A stretch of 64,000 nt of DNA, taken from contig CM067373.1 in the NCBI GenBank assembly GCA_034401795.1, positions 93,569,103-93,633,102 of the forward strand, written 5' to 3'. The position numbers were made by a program, and so were the translations under genes. Under the pieces are notes generated by a model. It did not search any database. It saw only the letters and a list, made by a program, of their open reading frames with translations, and had not been told where the DNA came from. Below are positions 53,640 through 64,000 of this stretch, one piece after another. The stretch is from Chaetoderma sp. LZ-2023a (Eukaryota; Mollusca; Caudofoveata; Chaetodermatida; Chaetodermatidae). The stretch's first letter is position 1. Every line of letters begins with the position of its first letter.

Positions 53640-54130
53640 ACGCACGTTTAACTACATAGATAAAGACAACTTTAAGCACCTCTTTAAATCCCTTGTTAGG
53701 CCTCATATCGAATATGCAAATGTAGTCTGGTCGCCCTTCCTAAAAAACATTTAAATGCGATTGAAAATGGTCAAAGGCGTGCCACAAAACCTATCCCAAG
53801 TATGCGTAACCTACCATACAACGAAAGACTAAAAGAACTCAACTTACCAACTCTCACATTCAGAAGACTGCGAGGTGAAATGATTGAGATATATAAAATA
53901 CTTCACAACAAATGTGATCAACCTCCATCAAACCTTATCAACCTTTGTGACAATAACAGTATTACAAGAAGTCATAGCCTAAAAATTCAGAAAACAGAGC
54001 TATAGGTTAAATATCAGAAAGTTTTCATTTCCATTGCGCTGCACAGATCCATGGAACAAACTACCCGAACACATTATCAATGCACCATCTATTAACTCCT
54101 TTAAATCCAGATTAGACAAACTATGGAGTA
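53640..54130 (+). pseudogene. LINE reverse transcriptase C-terminal fragment
   Basis: It reads SLVRPHIEYANVVWSPF, then NLPYNERLKELNLPTLTFRR and LRGEMIEIYKILHNKCD. After a one-base frame change near 53995 it continues YRLNIRKFSFPLR, TDPWNKLPEHIINAPSINSF and KSRLDKLW. This is the thumb/C-terminal region shared by Jockey/CR1-like LINEs. It is 5' truncated and frameshifted. Confidence 0.92.
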
Positions 54131-56305
54131 ATGTAGCTCGCGGGGGTACGTGCTGGTCCGCCGATAAATGTTCGCCCATTGTACCGCAAGTGCACGATGA
54201 CTGGGATGGCTGGTTATCTGCGGATCTCGGGGTTGCGGATCCCGTATGACGTCTCTCCGCAGTGTGCACAGACCGACTTCTAGAGCCGGTGGAACACTGA
54301 TGTTCCAGTGGGGCCGTGCGACCATTGCCGCCGAGATTGAACCACACGGTGTCATCCCAACTACTTGTGTCACTGGTGTGTCTATCCATACTAATTTAGA
54401 GAATGGAACAATTAGAATAATATGCTAGAAATATAAATAAGTACTATACAAACAAGGTGAATCGTTTGACAGTGGAATGAGAACAATAATACACGATATG
54501 GAGCCAGCTGGTGTCCTTTCTACGTGGTGTTACCGGAGGTACCACACAGGTCCTTGAATCCGCAGAGGTATCCCCGCATGAGAAGCATCCGCATAAGAGA
54601 TCACTGAGTAACTTAATATACGTTAATATACCCCTACCATACACAGAGAGGCCAATGTTGCTGCGAGAGGAAAGTGCCTCGCGCGGGCCTCCGTCAGCGA
54701 ATGTGTCATGATGGTGCGAGAGGAAGGTGCCTCGCGTGGGCCTCCATCACAGGAATTCTCGCTGTTGCGAGAGGCAAGTGCCTCACGCGGGCCTCCATCA
54801 CAGGAAAATGCCTTCGACGCCGAAGATGAGGAAGAGTTGGCAAAAAGGGCCACTCTTTTGTTCAACAGAAAATGCTAAATGCTTAATGCTAGATATAAAT
54901 GTTGCTGTATAGTATCTCCTAGCGTACTGCGGTCCCAAGTTTGCTACAAATAAACAAAACATATTAACTGGATGGCTATCTGCCATATACAACTAACCAA
55001 TGCAATAAGTAGATTGTAATTAAATTAAGTAACTAAGTATCATAGACTGATAAGCTTAGATGGTGCGGCTAGTTGAGAGCACCACAGTAAACAAGAATAA
55101 TATTCACAGTAATAAAGGAATTATAAATTGCGGTCCTAAGACCGGGAAGGCACCTATTAGTCATCAGTACCAAATACGGAAATAATAATTAGATGTACAG
55201 TAGTATAGTTACTTGAGTACCTAATAGTGATTGGTACGGAACAGGCTACTATGTTACTGAAATTGAGGCGCTAACATATTCATATCGCGAGTCGACACAT
55301 TCTCTGGAGCTGGAGAGATTTCCGCAGGTGATTCCAGCAGCTGGTGTCCGCAGGTTGGCTCCGCAAGCTGACTCCTCCAGGCAGGGTAGATATGGTACAC
55401 ACTCACAAGTGAGAAAGTTTTCCGTCCGGCGACGGAAGTAGTAAAGTTGAAGGTTGCCCATTAACAGAGAGGGCGGTATACAATGTTAAGCAGTTACATA
55501 ACTTGGCACACGGTGCGGGATGCGTCGCAAAACTCTTGCGGCGCACCTAGCCAGGTCCACCAGACTGTTGTCAAAAATTTAATTAAAACATACACGACAT
55601 GCAGTGCGGAACTTAGTGTCCACTTTTCAGAGTGGTTGGCAGATCCGGCGAGTCATCCACCAAGAATCACCGTAGCTCTACATCATGTAGGATTACATTC
55701 CGGGCCCATACGACCCCTCCTGCAGAAGTTCCGTTAAGAAGGTCCGGATGCGGAAGGTCTAACTTTATAAATTAGTTTATTACTCCTGGATGGCCGTCTG
55801 GGAGTATCCAAAATTGCGTGGAAGCCGAGGATATCCTACCACCACGGATGTGCCGGGATCCGTAAGACACCGGTTGAAGTAAAGATCACAGTAGGTCAGC
55901 AGTTACATCCGTCATCCTGATGGTCCAGTCGTCCTGCTTATCCGGAGTGACCGTTCCGTACCCAGCTTTGCTGGGACGGCCAGTACCCATCCGGTCAGTT
56001 CACGCTACAGTAAACACCACTGCTATTCAACTTATCCAATCTTTCATCCCACTTTCATTAAAAGGATTATTAACAAATCATGAATGTGAGGACACCCTAC
56101 AACAGAATCAGCCATCCAGTATATGCAGCCCATAACTGACGTCAGAGGCGATTCGATGCCTTGTGTCAGAAGTGAAGAGCACAGCAGGTCAGCAGTTACA
56201 TCCGTCATCCTGGTGGTCCAGTCGTCCTGCGCGGGTCCGGCTTCCACGCTGGCGATGCTCCTGATCCTCGATTTTTCACCCCTTTTATACTCGCTGTAAA
56301 GTCAG
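54131..56305. other. unclassified repetitive region with local duplications
   Basis: Higher GC and CpG than the rest. It contains the 52-bp tandem repeat at 54660-54815 and a direct repeat of about 50 bp (55887-55938 and 56180-56230: GGTCAGCAGTTACATCCGTC). The pair GCGTGGAAGCCG and CGGCTTCCACGC is inverted at 55816 and 56237. Frames on both strands are short and unrecognised. It could be the body of a degraded retroelement, but I find no terminal repeats or polymerase. Confidence 0.4.
54660..54815 (+). repeat. ~52-bp tandem repeat, 3 copies
   Basis: TGCGAGAGGAAAGTGCCTCG, TGCGAGAGGAAGGTGCCTCG and TGCGAGAGGCAAGTGCCTCA start the units near 54661, 54714 and 54765. Each is followed by GGGCCTCC(A/G)TCA. 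The third unit contains the perfect small inverted repeat GAGGCAAGTGCCTC. Confidence 0.9.
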
Positions 56306-56309
56306 AGCT

Positions 56310-56810
56310 GGGGGCCTATGTGAGTTCAAGTGAGTTCAGTTCAGTTTGTCAATACCGCTACCGACTTGGAAATTTTACAAGGGGTAAATAAAGACATTGA
56401 CAGCAAACGCATAGATGAAAGACTGGAGTGTACATCCAACACACTATTTGCCCTGCTGGGCGTGGGTCTTCATGTCCGGAATGGTCTGAATCCTGCCACC
56501 TGTAACAAGATTTAGATCATTTACATTCTGCCATGGCTCCTATATGGCTGTGAATTATGGATCCTGAATCAGAAGCAGCTGTATATAGATCGGCTGGAGA
56601 TCTTCCAACGGAAATAACTTAGAGATCCAAAGTCTCAGAAGGAATAGCAAAGATAGCCATCTTAGAGTTAATTGGGGGTATTTGTGCAGAGGTGGACATC
56701 AGACCTCTTTGTCTGTAGCAGAACATCATTTCTGATCAGAGTTCCATTGAACTTAAGCTCGCAATGCGTCAGCTAGCTACAAAGAATCGATGGTGTGATT
56801 AGCTGTCATT
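56310..56810 (+). pseudogene. LINE reverse transcriptase C-terminal fragment
   Basis: IDERLECTSNTLFALLGVGL continues HVRNGLNPATCNK. After a stop it reads YILPWLLYGCELWILNQKQ and LYIDRLEIFQRK. This is the LLGxGLHGxNGLNP...LLYGLExL stretch of a different LINE group from the one at 53.6 kb. Several stops follow. Confidence 0.88.
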
Positions 56811-57039
56811 AAACGTTTCTATAAATTACTTTATATGGTATTATTCATTGCTTTATCCGTATTATCGCCACTCCATCGTTTATGTTACCATATCTATTAT
56901 ATCCTGTTGACGGTGATTCGCTTTAACCGCCTTTTCTCTTGCTGAGGTGTTGTGTTGTAGAGGTATTTCTCCCCATTCCCCGTAGAACCTTACATACACG
57001 GTTTTCCATAAGAATAACATAGAGACTAGTCACCCAGGG

Positions 57040-57960
57040 TTACAAAATCTGTAACTAACCACTGCAGCCCCCTCTTACCAGTTACCAATATGCGGATCGC
57101 AGAGCTTGAAAACATGCCACTTAAAGCTCTCAATTCCAGCACGTTTGTTAGTGTTAACTTTCATGAGAGTTTTGTATATCTCCTCTGTATCAGTAGAACA
57201 TGCAAACATTTAAGACTGGTAGCCTCCAGTTAAATAATCTTATATGGTTTTCTCTGAATTAATTTGAGTTTTCAGCGAAAGATTTTGTCCAATGCTAATA
57301 GAATATTCATTAAAGTTATTGACAATTTAATGGTTATAATCTTATTTTTGTTGCTTTGCTTGTTAAGTAGTGTCCTTATGAGATTCCGTGTTTCCTTTAT
57401 AAAGTTTTTCTGTTCATTAAATTTATTCTGAAAATAGTTTATTTTTGCCATTCTAATTATTTGGCATAATTTGTTTGTATATTTTAAAACTGTGTTTCGT
57501 TATATTTTGTTGGAGTTTTAATGAAATTTAGACATAATTTGTTCTTTTTGTAACAGGCAGCAATTAGTCCTATCGTCATCCATTGTGTAGTAGGGTTTCT
57601 TTTAAATTTGTAACTACTTTTAGTGGGAAGCTTTGTTCATAGATCTCTGTGCAAATAAGATGGAATGTGTTGTAGGCATCTTCACAAGACTGGCATTTAG
57701 CTATTTTATTCAAACTACTAGTTCTCTTTATTTTCATTGCAGAACTTCCTATATATTTGAGTTTAGCTTTAACTTTATCCATGTAGTAGACAGGTAAGTG
57801 GTCCGAAATACCAGTTATGAAAATGCTTAAGAGATTCTTACCTTCTGCGGTGCTGTTTGTGAACATATTATCAATGTTGGAAGCAATACATTTAGTTATT
57901 CTTGTTGGCTTAGTGATTACTGGATAAAACCTGAATGATGTGTGTAAAAGCAGTTTTGTT
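57040..57960 (-). pseudogene. LINE endonuclease-to-RT linker, decayed
   Basis: Reverse strand: FYPVITKPTRITKC, IDNMFTNSTAEGKN and ITGISDHLPVYYMD match the end of an EEP nuclease (the SDH motif with its metal-binding residues). Then come AYNTFHLICTEIYEQSFPLK and, after breaks, NYFQNKFNEQKNFIKET-like sequence of the linker before the RT. It may be from the same kind of LINE as 53126-53560. Confidence 0.85.
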
Positions 57961-57974
57961 TTAGCAAGTCAATG

Positions 57975-58003
57975 TTATAGCCCCCCCCCCACCCACCCAC
58001 CCC
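57975..58003. repeat. poly-C/CCCA low-complexity tract
   Basis: CCCCCCCCCC followed by ACCCACCCACCC. Similar C-runs occur at 3846-3868 and 47739-47755. Confidence 0.95.
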
Positions 58004-58049
58004 CGCCCATGTTATATCCTGTCTTGTTTTCATTTTCTATGGGAGACCG

Positions 58050-59510
58050 CCATGAACAAAGCTTTCAGAAACGAAGGGATGCTGCTGCTGCTCCTCCAAT
58101 GTGTATAGGTTTTGTAGGTCGGCGATTTCACATACTAGTTGCGCCCAGAAACTGCCATGAATGACAGCATATCGGCCACAGTATCAGATTCCATTTCCAG
58201 TTCTTTATGATCACACGAAAGCACGGACCAAGTCAATCATGTATATGTACTAGAACCACAATTGAGCTGTGCTGTCATCTCCCACCATTCGTCTTTTCAC
58301 CTCCTGGATCAGTTCAGCTGCAATTTGAATGGTTTCCGGTATGATAATTCCCGGTTCTGTACCTGCCATGAAATTCTTGTACAGGTCAACAGCTGCAGCA
58401 AGTTCCTCACACAGATCACAATCACTATGGTTTTAGGTTTCATGAGGCGAATTCGTCTCAGTTGCATTTGATTCATTGGACAATTTCAACCCAAATCTCT
58501 TTGACATTAGTAGTGTGTTCATCCATCAGCGAAAAAATGTCCACGAATAGCTTGTGCAACTGCCTTCCCATTGAGCAATTTCAGTATGGCGTTCGCAGCA
58601 AAAATCATTTACAAGCCCTCCAAACCAGAAACTGGCATTAAATTTCCAATGGATCTTAGGAAGCTCACAAAAATATGAATACCGCTGAGTCTGAGGACAA
58701 TTGATTTCAATTCGCTGTCGTTTGACTCATTTTCAATGATGGTTCCCACTGTAATGGTTGGCCAGACCTAGCTTGAACTTTCTAGAAGGGCACTCCATTG
58801 TCTCCACCGTGGCCTAATCTTGGAACACCCTGCCCCTAAGTACAATTTATTTGAGTTTGTTCTTTTCCAGTAAATAGTGCCCTGTGTGTCTCTGGTAGCA
58901 CCCTACTTTTTCACATCACGGTAGAACTAAGTCGAATGTAAGAACGGTGGCTACATCATAACGCATGGCATGTTTGAAAACAGATTGCAAGTATGAGTTT
59001 AAGCATGTCACACCACCGGGGTCCATGGGTAAGAATATCACTGACGATTGACCAAGATGTTTGCTTTCGTTGTCACCAATCAATCATGGATCATCCTGGT
59101 CTTAGGCATCTGTCGAGAGACAGTCAGATTTTCCACAGCATGTTTGCCGTTGTTGACCGCGCTTTCTCTGATTGTTGTGCGATCAATATTTCAACACCTT
59201 AATACATTCAGTCTTATGGAGAGAGTGCACAATGTTTAACAATCCAACTTTGACTATGACCTTTGCTGGCACGGTTACATGCGGTATCACTGAAGCTAAC
59301 GTCAATTTGTTTGTGCAATGCACGCTATCAAGCCCATACCATGGAAAGTAGGTGTAACATTTCCATCAATGTTCCAGATGTTATGATCCACATTATCAGC
59401 GACATATTGCATAAAGCACTAAACATGCATTGGCTGGAGCATAGACAAAACAAAGACTTGTATGGGGATTTAAAACATCTCTCCTAAGAATCTGACAAAG
59501 ACGATTTAAA
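58050..59510 (-). pseudogene. decayed copy of a widespread uncharacterised invertebrate protein
   Basis: Reverse-strand reading, with many stops and shifts, gives in order QYVADNVDHNIWNIDGN, FHGMGLIAC, FLPMDPGGVTCLNSYLQ, FKHAMRYDVATVLTFD, VLRLSGIHIFVSFLRSIGNL, MPVSGLEGL, NGKAVAQAIRGHFFADG and WKWNLIL. I recall this block order (VADNVDHN...TFHGMG; FLPM...; LTFDQPLW; VLRLGGFH...GCIGHLM; GKAVxRAxRGH) from a family of large unnamed proteins repeated in cnidarian and molluscan genomes. The repetition suggests association with mobile elements. The function is unknown, and a database check was not possible here. Confidence 0.65.
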
Positions 59511-60455
59511 CTAGCAGGGCCCTGTCAATGCCATACTGAAGACGTAGCCTCAACGCTTGCCCTTTGGTCGCGAACTCGTGGGAAGTAGAAGCGAGCCAGA
59601 CCACCATTAACATACGTCGATATGCTAGTGAGAGATGCCAGACTTACCAGTACTGATTAACTAAATAGATGCATGTTGAACCCTGGCCATTGGCGACACA
59701 TGCATTGCAGAGAATGACCTATTTGAAGCCCGGAATATCAGTTCCCTGTGCAGGGGCAACACTTATCTCAAATTTCTGAACCTCCATGTAAGAGCAACCC
59801 ATGTGTATCTAGGGTATCGGTGATGAACCTCGATGCAAAATGGCACACATCCCAACATAAAAACCAAGCTATCTGATGCTAATATCTTAGGTATTTGATC
59901 TTCTAGTATAATTTCTCATTTGAGCGGCTTAGTATTCTTCCTCCAATTGCGTTAGTATTTCTTAAATGTACAAGACAGGCATTTACCAGAATTATGTGGA
60001 TAACAAAAATAAAAAATAGATATGTATAGTATGATGTAAAACATGTACAAGTATTCATGAGCAATCGGGCCAAAAAACATGGGTATAAACATAAAATGGT
60101 TTTTAGCTCAATTTATCCCAAAGATAATGATATGTTTGAATCGGAATACTAGACTGCGAAAACCACAGATCCACATTTTCCGACGTGAAAAAACAAATAT
60201 ATAAAATTACATTTTTGATATATCATGTAGATACGTCTAGTGAACAAGAAAATCATGCATGATTACTGTTGCAGTTTGTCCTGGTTTCGGCCATTTTGGC
60301 CTTGTATTGACTGGATTAATCATCATTGGCGTCCAGTTCTTGTGAGTTAGTCTCACCCAAACCTTTCCACTCGGCACACATCCATGAACAGTCAGGGTCA
60401 TGCTTCTTGCGTGTGCATCTATAGCTGTGTTTCAAACTGTTGTTAAAGTGTTTGT
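59511..60455. other. intergenic sequence, nothing recognised
   Basis: Possibly the rest of the decayed antisense element on the left side. The right part is AT-rich and unremarkable. Confidence 0.3.
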
Positions 60456-60456
60456 C

Positions 60457-60802
60457 AATGGACATTTCCAATTTATCCATCCATCATATGACGTCATAAT
60501 CAACTACGTGACGTGTAGGATGACGTGATGAATGGCGTAGATAAGTACGTCAATAACGCATAATTGAAGATGGACTACGCGTTGTTGTACGAATTCTATG
60601 TCTACTATTTAATAAACATTATGTAACATTCAGCAACACACCAGTAAAATTAGTTTCGAAATCTTCAACGGCTTACCAGTATAGCTTTCTGGAAATTTAT
60701 GGTCAGGGCACTCGGGAATCGATAGATCCCAACACGGGCGAAGCGTGGGTGGAGCTTAACTATGGATGGGCGGGGCATAGCTAAAATTGGAAACTTCAAT
60801 TG
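60457..60802 (-). mobile_element. FB-D MITE, hairpin mostly deleted
   Basis: AATGGACATTTCCAATTTAT at the left, TGACGTCA at 60489, ACTATTTAATAAACATTATG, one arm AAAATTAGTTTCGAAATCTT, GCGTGGGTGGAGCTTAACTA, right TTGGAAACTTCAATT. Confidence 0.82.
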
Positions 60803-61149
60803 TATCTGAAAGTCTCTGTTTATTTCGATGGTTTTGGTCAGATTGCATAATATAAGGAGAAACTATGGCATTCGATCCCAATTCACCTGACTGCAGACGT
60901 CCAGCTTTCCCCTTCCATATATATCTGAATTTTGAAGTACAGAGTAGTCACAGACGCTGGTGACAAACTTGGAACATTTACCAACCTTGTCACCGTAGGA
61001 ACTCTTTTTTTTCAGTTGAAAGACCATTTAAACAGGGAAGGCGATAGTTGCTCGGCTCATATACGTCACCTCTGGATCTGATGTGTGGCAGCGTTGATTG
61101 TGACACAATTATCGTAAACATCGAAGACAACCATATCCTTACCAAACTG

Positions 61150-61490
61150 ACCTTTTACATAATCCTATCTGCCGCTCAAGTATATGACGTCATAATCAAA
61201 TACGTCACATGTTATTTGACGTCATAATTAAAATTACATAGCTCTGTCATGAAAATCGAAAATTCAATCACGAAAGTCTACAAATTGTATGTCTTTGATG
61301 AATTTACAATTTAATAAACATTCTGTTGAATCGTCTGACCTCATTTGACTGGGAGTTGTTGCTTACAACCAACTTACCTCACTGGTTAGCCACCTCGAAA
61401 TTGTGATTCTGCTAATCAAGGTTTCAAAGTTCACATCGATTTCACCACGCGCCGCAAGTGGGCGGAGCTTAGTTAGAAATGGGCTGTCAT
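61150..61490 (-). mobile_element. FB-D-like MITE, eroded hairpin
   Basis: TGACGTCA at 61185 and 61217, ACAATTTAATAAACATTCTG, a lone arm (CTCATTTGACTGGGAGTTG) and CAAGTGGGCGGAGCTTAGTT. Confidence 0.7.
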
Positions 61491-62705
61491 GGCTAATAGA
61501 TCCGTCTTATTAACACATACGTGGCCACAACACGCTTTGCTAGAGGGCTGTCATCCCCATCAAGTGCACGGCCTGATAACGCAGATCAGTGGGCCGTACT
61601 GGTCCATCCCGGACCGCACCGGCCCGGTATCGGCCCAATACCCGCCAAGTAATACGTGCTATCGTAGTGAACGTCGGCATCTGAATCTAACTGGTCATGT
61701 TTGACAGTTTTCCAAATTGTATGACCAATAAATTCATTTTTTCTGCTCCATGCACTCTATACCGGTAAAAATGTAGCACAAGTTTTGGCATATAGTGATT
61801 GAAGTGTATAGAGGATGACTCCTCTTGAAAGGTTTCTATTCATGGAGAGGCTGCATTCTACATTTCACTAATCATTATGTTTATGTTTTGCGGCACCACT
61901 AATGACTTCCGTAATTAATATAATGGCAGAACCGCTCTGCTCTTACCCACATGTATTGGCTATTATGTTAAGCTTTGTATTTGTGTCGTACATGCTTTGG
62001 TATAGGTCGTGTGCAATTATCTAATTCAAGTGATTATGAGCGATACTTCAGAAAGCGATATGTCTCAATCACGACAACTGTGTTCCTATAATTCCTGAGA
62101 CCAAAGACCCGAAAGGCAGAATTTGAATCTTATTTTCAATTTAATAAATATTCTGTTCAAATTTGCCTGGTATCGATTCCTGAGTATGGCCGCAACAGAT
62201 AAGTTCCTGTCAAATTAGTTTTCAAAATAGTCAACAGCTGACCTGTACCTTTACCACGAAATTGATATTCTGTGAATTCAGGATATAAACTTTATATAGG
62301 AGTAAAGTCGCATCTATATAGTTTCCTTTCTTCGTTCATCGGCTGCGTGAAATGGACTCTGGGCTTTTCTGAAATAATTGTTATGAAACACTCGAGACGG
62401 CCTGCTACTCGGTTTAATGAACTCCATTACTGGAACATGCCCGCAATGGTAGCGGATAACGAAGCCAATGAGTGAACGTAATCGGTATAATTTTTCATCT
62501 TCGTTAAAAATCAAAACCATTTTATTGGATTCTCGTATTACTGATTGATCCTAGAAAGGTCAACGATATGTTGCATCCGGTCTGCAGGGATGAAAACGTT
62601 AAGGAACACCGGTCGTTCTGATGTTTAGAATGAGAAAACTAGATTCCAAAATTGATTTTGACGAAAAGAGAAATGGCATAGCACAATACGACAGAGAACC
62701 TTAAC
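61491..62705. other. intergenic sequence with one hairpin scrap
   Basis: 61550-61680 is unusually GC-rich (GGCCCGGTATCGGCCCAAT) but not recognised. Around 62138-62250 a decayed FB-D-type core is visible (TTTAATAAATATTCTGTTCA, CCTGTCAAATTAGTTTTCAA). No gene was supported. Confidence 0.35.
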
Positions 62706-62708
62706 CAT

Positions 62709-62908
62709 TTAACCCTCGAATTTATTCAAGAAAATTTAATTTTCTCAGAAAATGTCCATTTGCAGACCAAGATAAGACTATTTTTGAAAATGTAGCCAGT
62801 CATTCCAGACGTAAATTTTCAAAAATAGTCTTCTCTTGGTACGCAAATGGACATTTCCCAAGACTACTGCAGAAGCCGGTTTGGCTGATATGAGTGTTAA
62901 ACGGTTAA
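62709..62908. mobile_element. FB-A MITE, inner loop deleted
   Basis: TTAACCCTCGAATTTATTCA at the left, GAGTGTTAAACGGTTAA at the right. The arms GACCAAGATAAGACTATTTT and AAAATAGTCTTCTCTTGGT are kept, while the GGCTCG centre is mostly gone. Confidence 0.87.
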
Positions 62909-63029
62909 CCAGCCCACGCGCTCTGTGGTATGTTATATGTGGTGAATCCGAGCCGAAAGCATACGATGGAATGTGTTCGGCAACACTTAGCCGGCGATGA
63001 CACACGGAAAATACACGGACCAATAGAGG

Positions 63030-63410
63030 AATCCAATCTATCGACCAAGTCTATGACGTCATAATCAATTATGTCACATGCATGCTGACGTCATAAGCAA
63101 CGACGCAATGAATGACGTAGCTAAGTCCGTCAGGAACTTTTAAAAGTCCGTAGGGTGTACGAATTATGTCTTTACTATTTAATAAACATTCTGTTTAATA
63201 TGTTGAAACTAATTTAACCGGGTGCTGTTACTGCTATAAGTAGCCATAAGCAGCAACAGCACTCGGTCAAATTAGTTTCAAAATATTCAACAGCTTGCCT
63301 GTATAGTTTTCCGTAAATTGAGATTCAGTGAGTTCAGGGTCAATCGATCCCACGCGGACAAAGCGTGGGTGGAGCTTAGCTAGAGATGAGCGGGGCATAG
63401 CTAAAACAGG
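63030..63410 (-). mobile_element. FB-D MITE with intact hairpin
   Basis: GAGGAATCCAATCTATCG, TGACGTCA at 63054 and 63086, ACTATTTAATAAACATTCTG, arms GTTGAAACTAATTTAACCGG and CGGTCAAATTAGTTTCAAAA, GCGTGGGTGGAGCTTAGCTA, and GCGGGGCATAGCTAAAAC at the right. Confidence 0.85.
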
Positions 63411-63792
63411 ATTCATATATTATGTAAGATTTACTCTGATATGTTGGTTTACGAAATGGCAGATTTTTGCAAGATATTATGAATGACTATGAAATAAATT
63501 ACATTACAAAACAAGTGCAATCAGAGATTGCAGCCCTAAGCTTCGTCTCGTTTTTTGTCACAATGTAAAAGGATTTCGGATTTTTTTGATTTTCCTATTT
63601 TTCACGGATTTGCTGGATTTACATAAAAAAAAAATTCCCAGCATTCTGGAATCCTAATATATGGTCACACCCTTTCTTGTGTTAAAATTTGAGCCAAATC
63701 GAACTATTCGTTTAAGAAATATCCATAGATCGAGAATTTGAGCCGATGTAGACCCGATGTAGACCCGATAACAATACCCTCTTCCAATTCTG
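63411..63792. other. intergenic sequence, nothing recognised
   Basis: AT-rich. Includes a local duplication GATGTAGACCC x2 near 63745. Confidence 0.35.
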
Positions 63793-64000
63793 TGATTACT
63801 GTATTCTGCGGCTGTAGTAGTAAAACATCCTACATCTACAATAAGTCCTTCTTCGCTTAAATTGCCCAATGTGTTTTGTCTTCAGCCGAAATCATTAGCT
63901 TCCTCAGGTCCATTCTTGATTTGAGTGTACCGAGTCCTGCTTTCCCGAGGTCACCTCGTAGCACCCTTAGCAGAGTCATGCAATGGCGTCCTCTCCTGGC
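63793..64000 (-). mobile_element. 3' end of a second copy of the 26-kb LINE (antisense, runs off the window)
   Basis: The reverse complement aligns with about 28905-29110: GCCAGGAGAGGACG at the window edge, CTACGAGGTGACCTC, CAAGAATGGACCTGAGGAAG and CTACAGCCGCAGAATACAGT. It ends at CAGTAATCA like the other copy. A few substitutions and a small insertion (GGCAATTTAAGCGAAG) separate them. It also carries a short C-terminal reading of the polymerase. Confidence 0.93.

Overview
The window is eukaryotic genomic DNA: spliced exons with GT/AG borders and long introns, very little coding sequence, and dense dispersed repeats. It most likely comes from a marine invertebrate, probably a lophotrochozoan such as a mollusc or brachiopod. 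That is an inference from the repeat style (AGCTCACCTGGCC-type repeats, hairpin MITEs, non-LTR and Harbinger fragments) and from a Meis protein that is clearly not vertebrate.

The one host gene I can support is the 3' end of a Meis/homothorax TALE-homeobox gene on the + strand. Its exons are 22149-22207 (homeodomain helix 3 and the start of the tail), 29549-29632 (tail) and 31099-31463 (C terminus and stop), followed by a 3' UTR of unknown length. The exons upstream (MEIS domain and most of the homeodomain) were not found, so 1-22148 reads as one very long intron, or intron plus 5' sequence.

The introns and downstream flank are packed with foldback (hairpin) MITEs. My working labels are: FB-A, a GACTGGCTCG hairpin with TTAA/CCCTTTAATGG ends, about 36 copies; FB-B, a short hairpin with TTAA/CCCTTA ends, 3 copies; FB-C, a GCAGCAACAG hairpin with TTAA/CCCTTTCAC-like ends; FB-D, the FB-C hairpin inside longer elements with AATGGACCTTTCCA ends and TGACGTCA sites; and FB-E, a GTGGCTAAGCCAC hairpin with TTAA/CTGTCTGACTG ends. 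Repeat F is a longer dispersed repeat (AGCTCACCTGG...CCAGGTGAGC) made of internal ~600-bp units. At 7401-8930 the hairpin core of one FB-A copy has become a perfectly regular array of 29 x 53 bp.

Autonomous-element remains are: a nearly full-length but broken LINE at 25920-29116 inside a Meis intron; the antisense 3' end of a second copy of the same LINE at the window's right edge; a 2.52-kb Harbinger-type transposon at 46861-49380 with terminal inverted repeats, target duplication, a broken transposase and a ~460-bp CTA array; a cluster of decayed LINE pieces at 53.1-58.0 kb; and an antisense, decayed copy of a widespread uncharacterised invertebrate protein at 58.05-59.51 kb. No tRNA, rRNA, CRISPR or operon-like structure was seen.

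The most unusual signals are the hairpin-core minisatellite, matching private changes in the two arms of individual hairpins, one hairpin module shared by MITE families with unrelated ends, and TTAA-sharing chains of elements.
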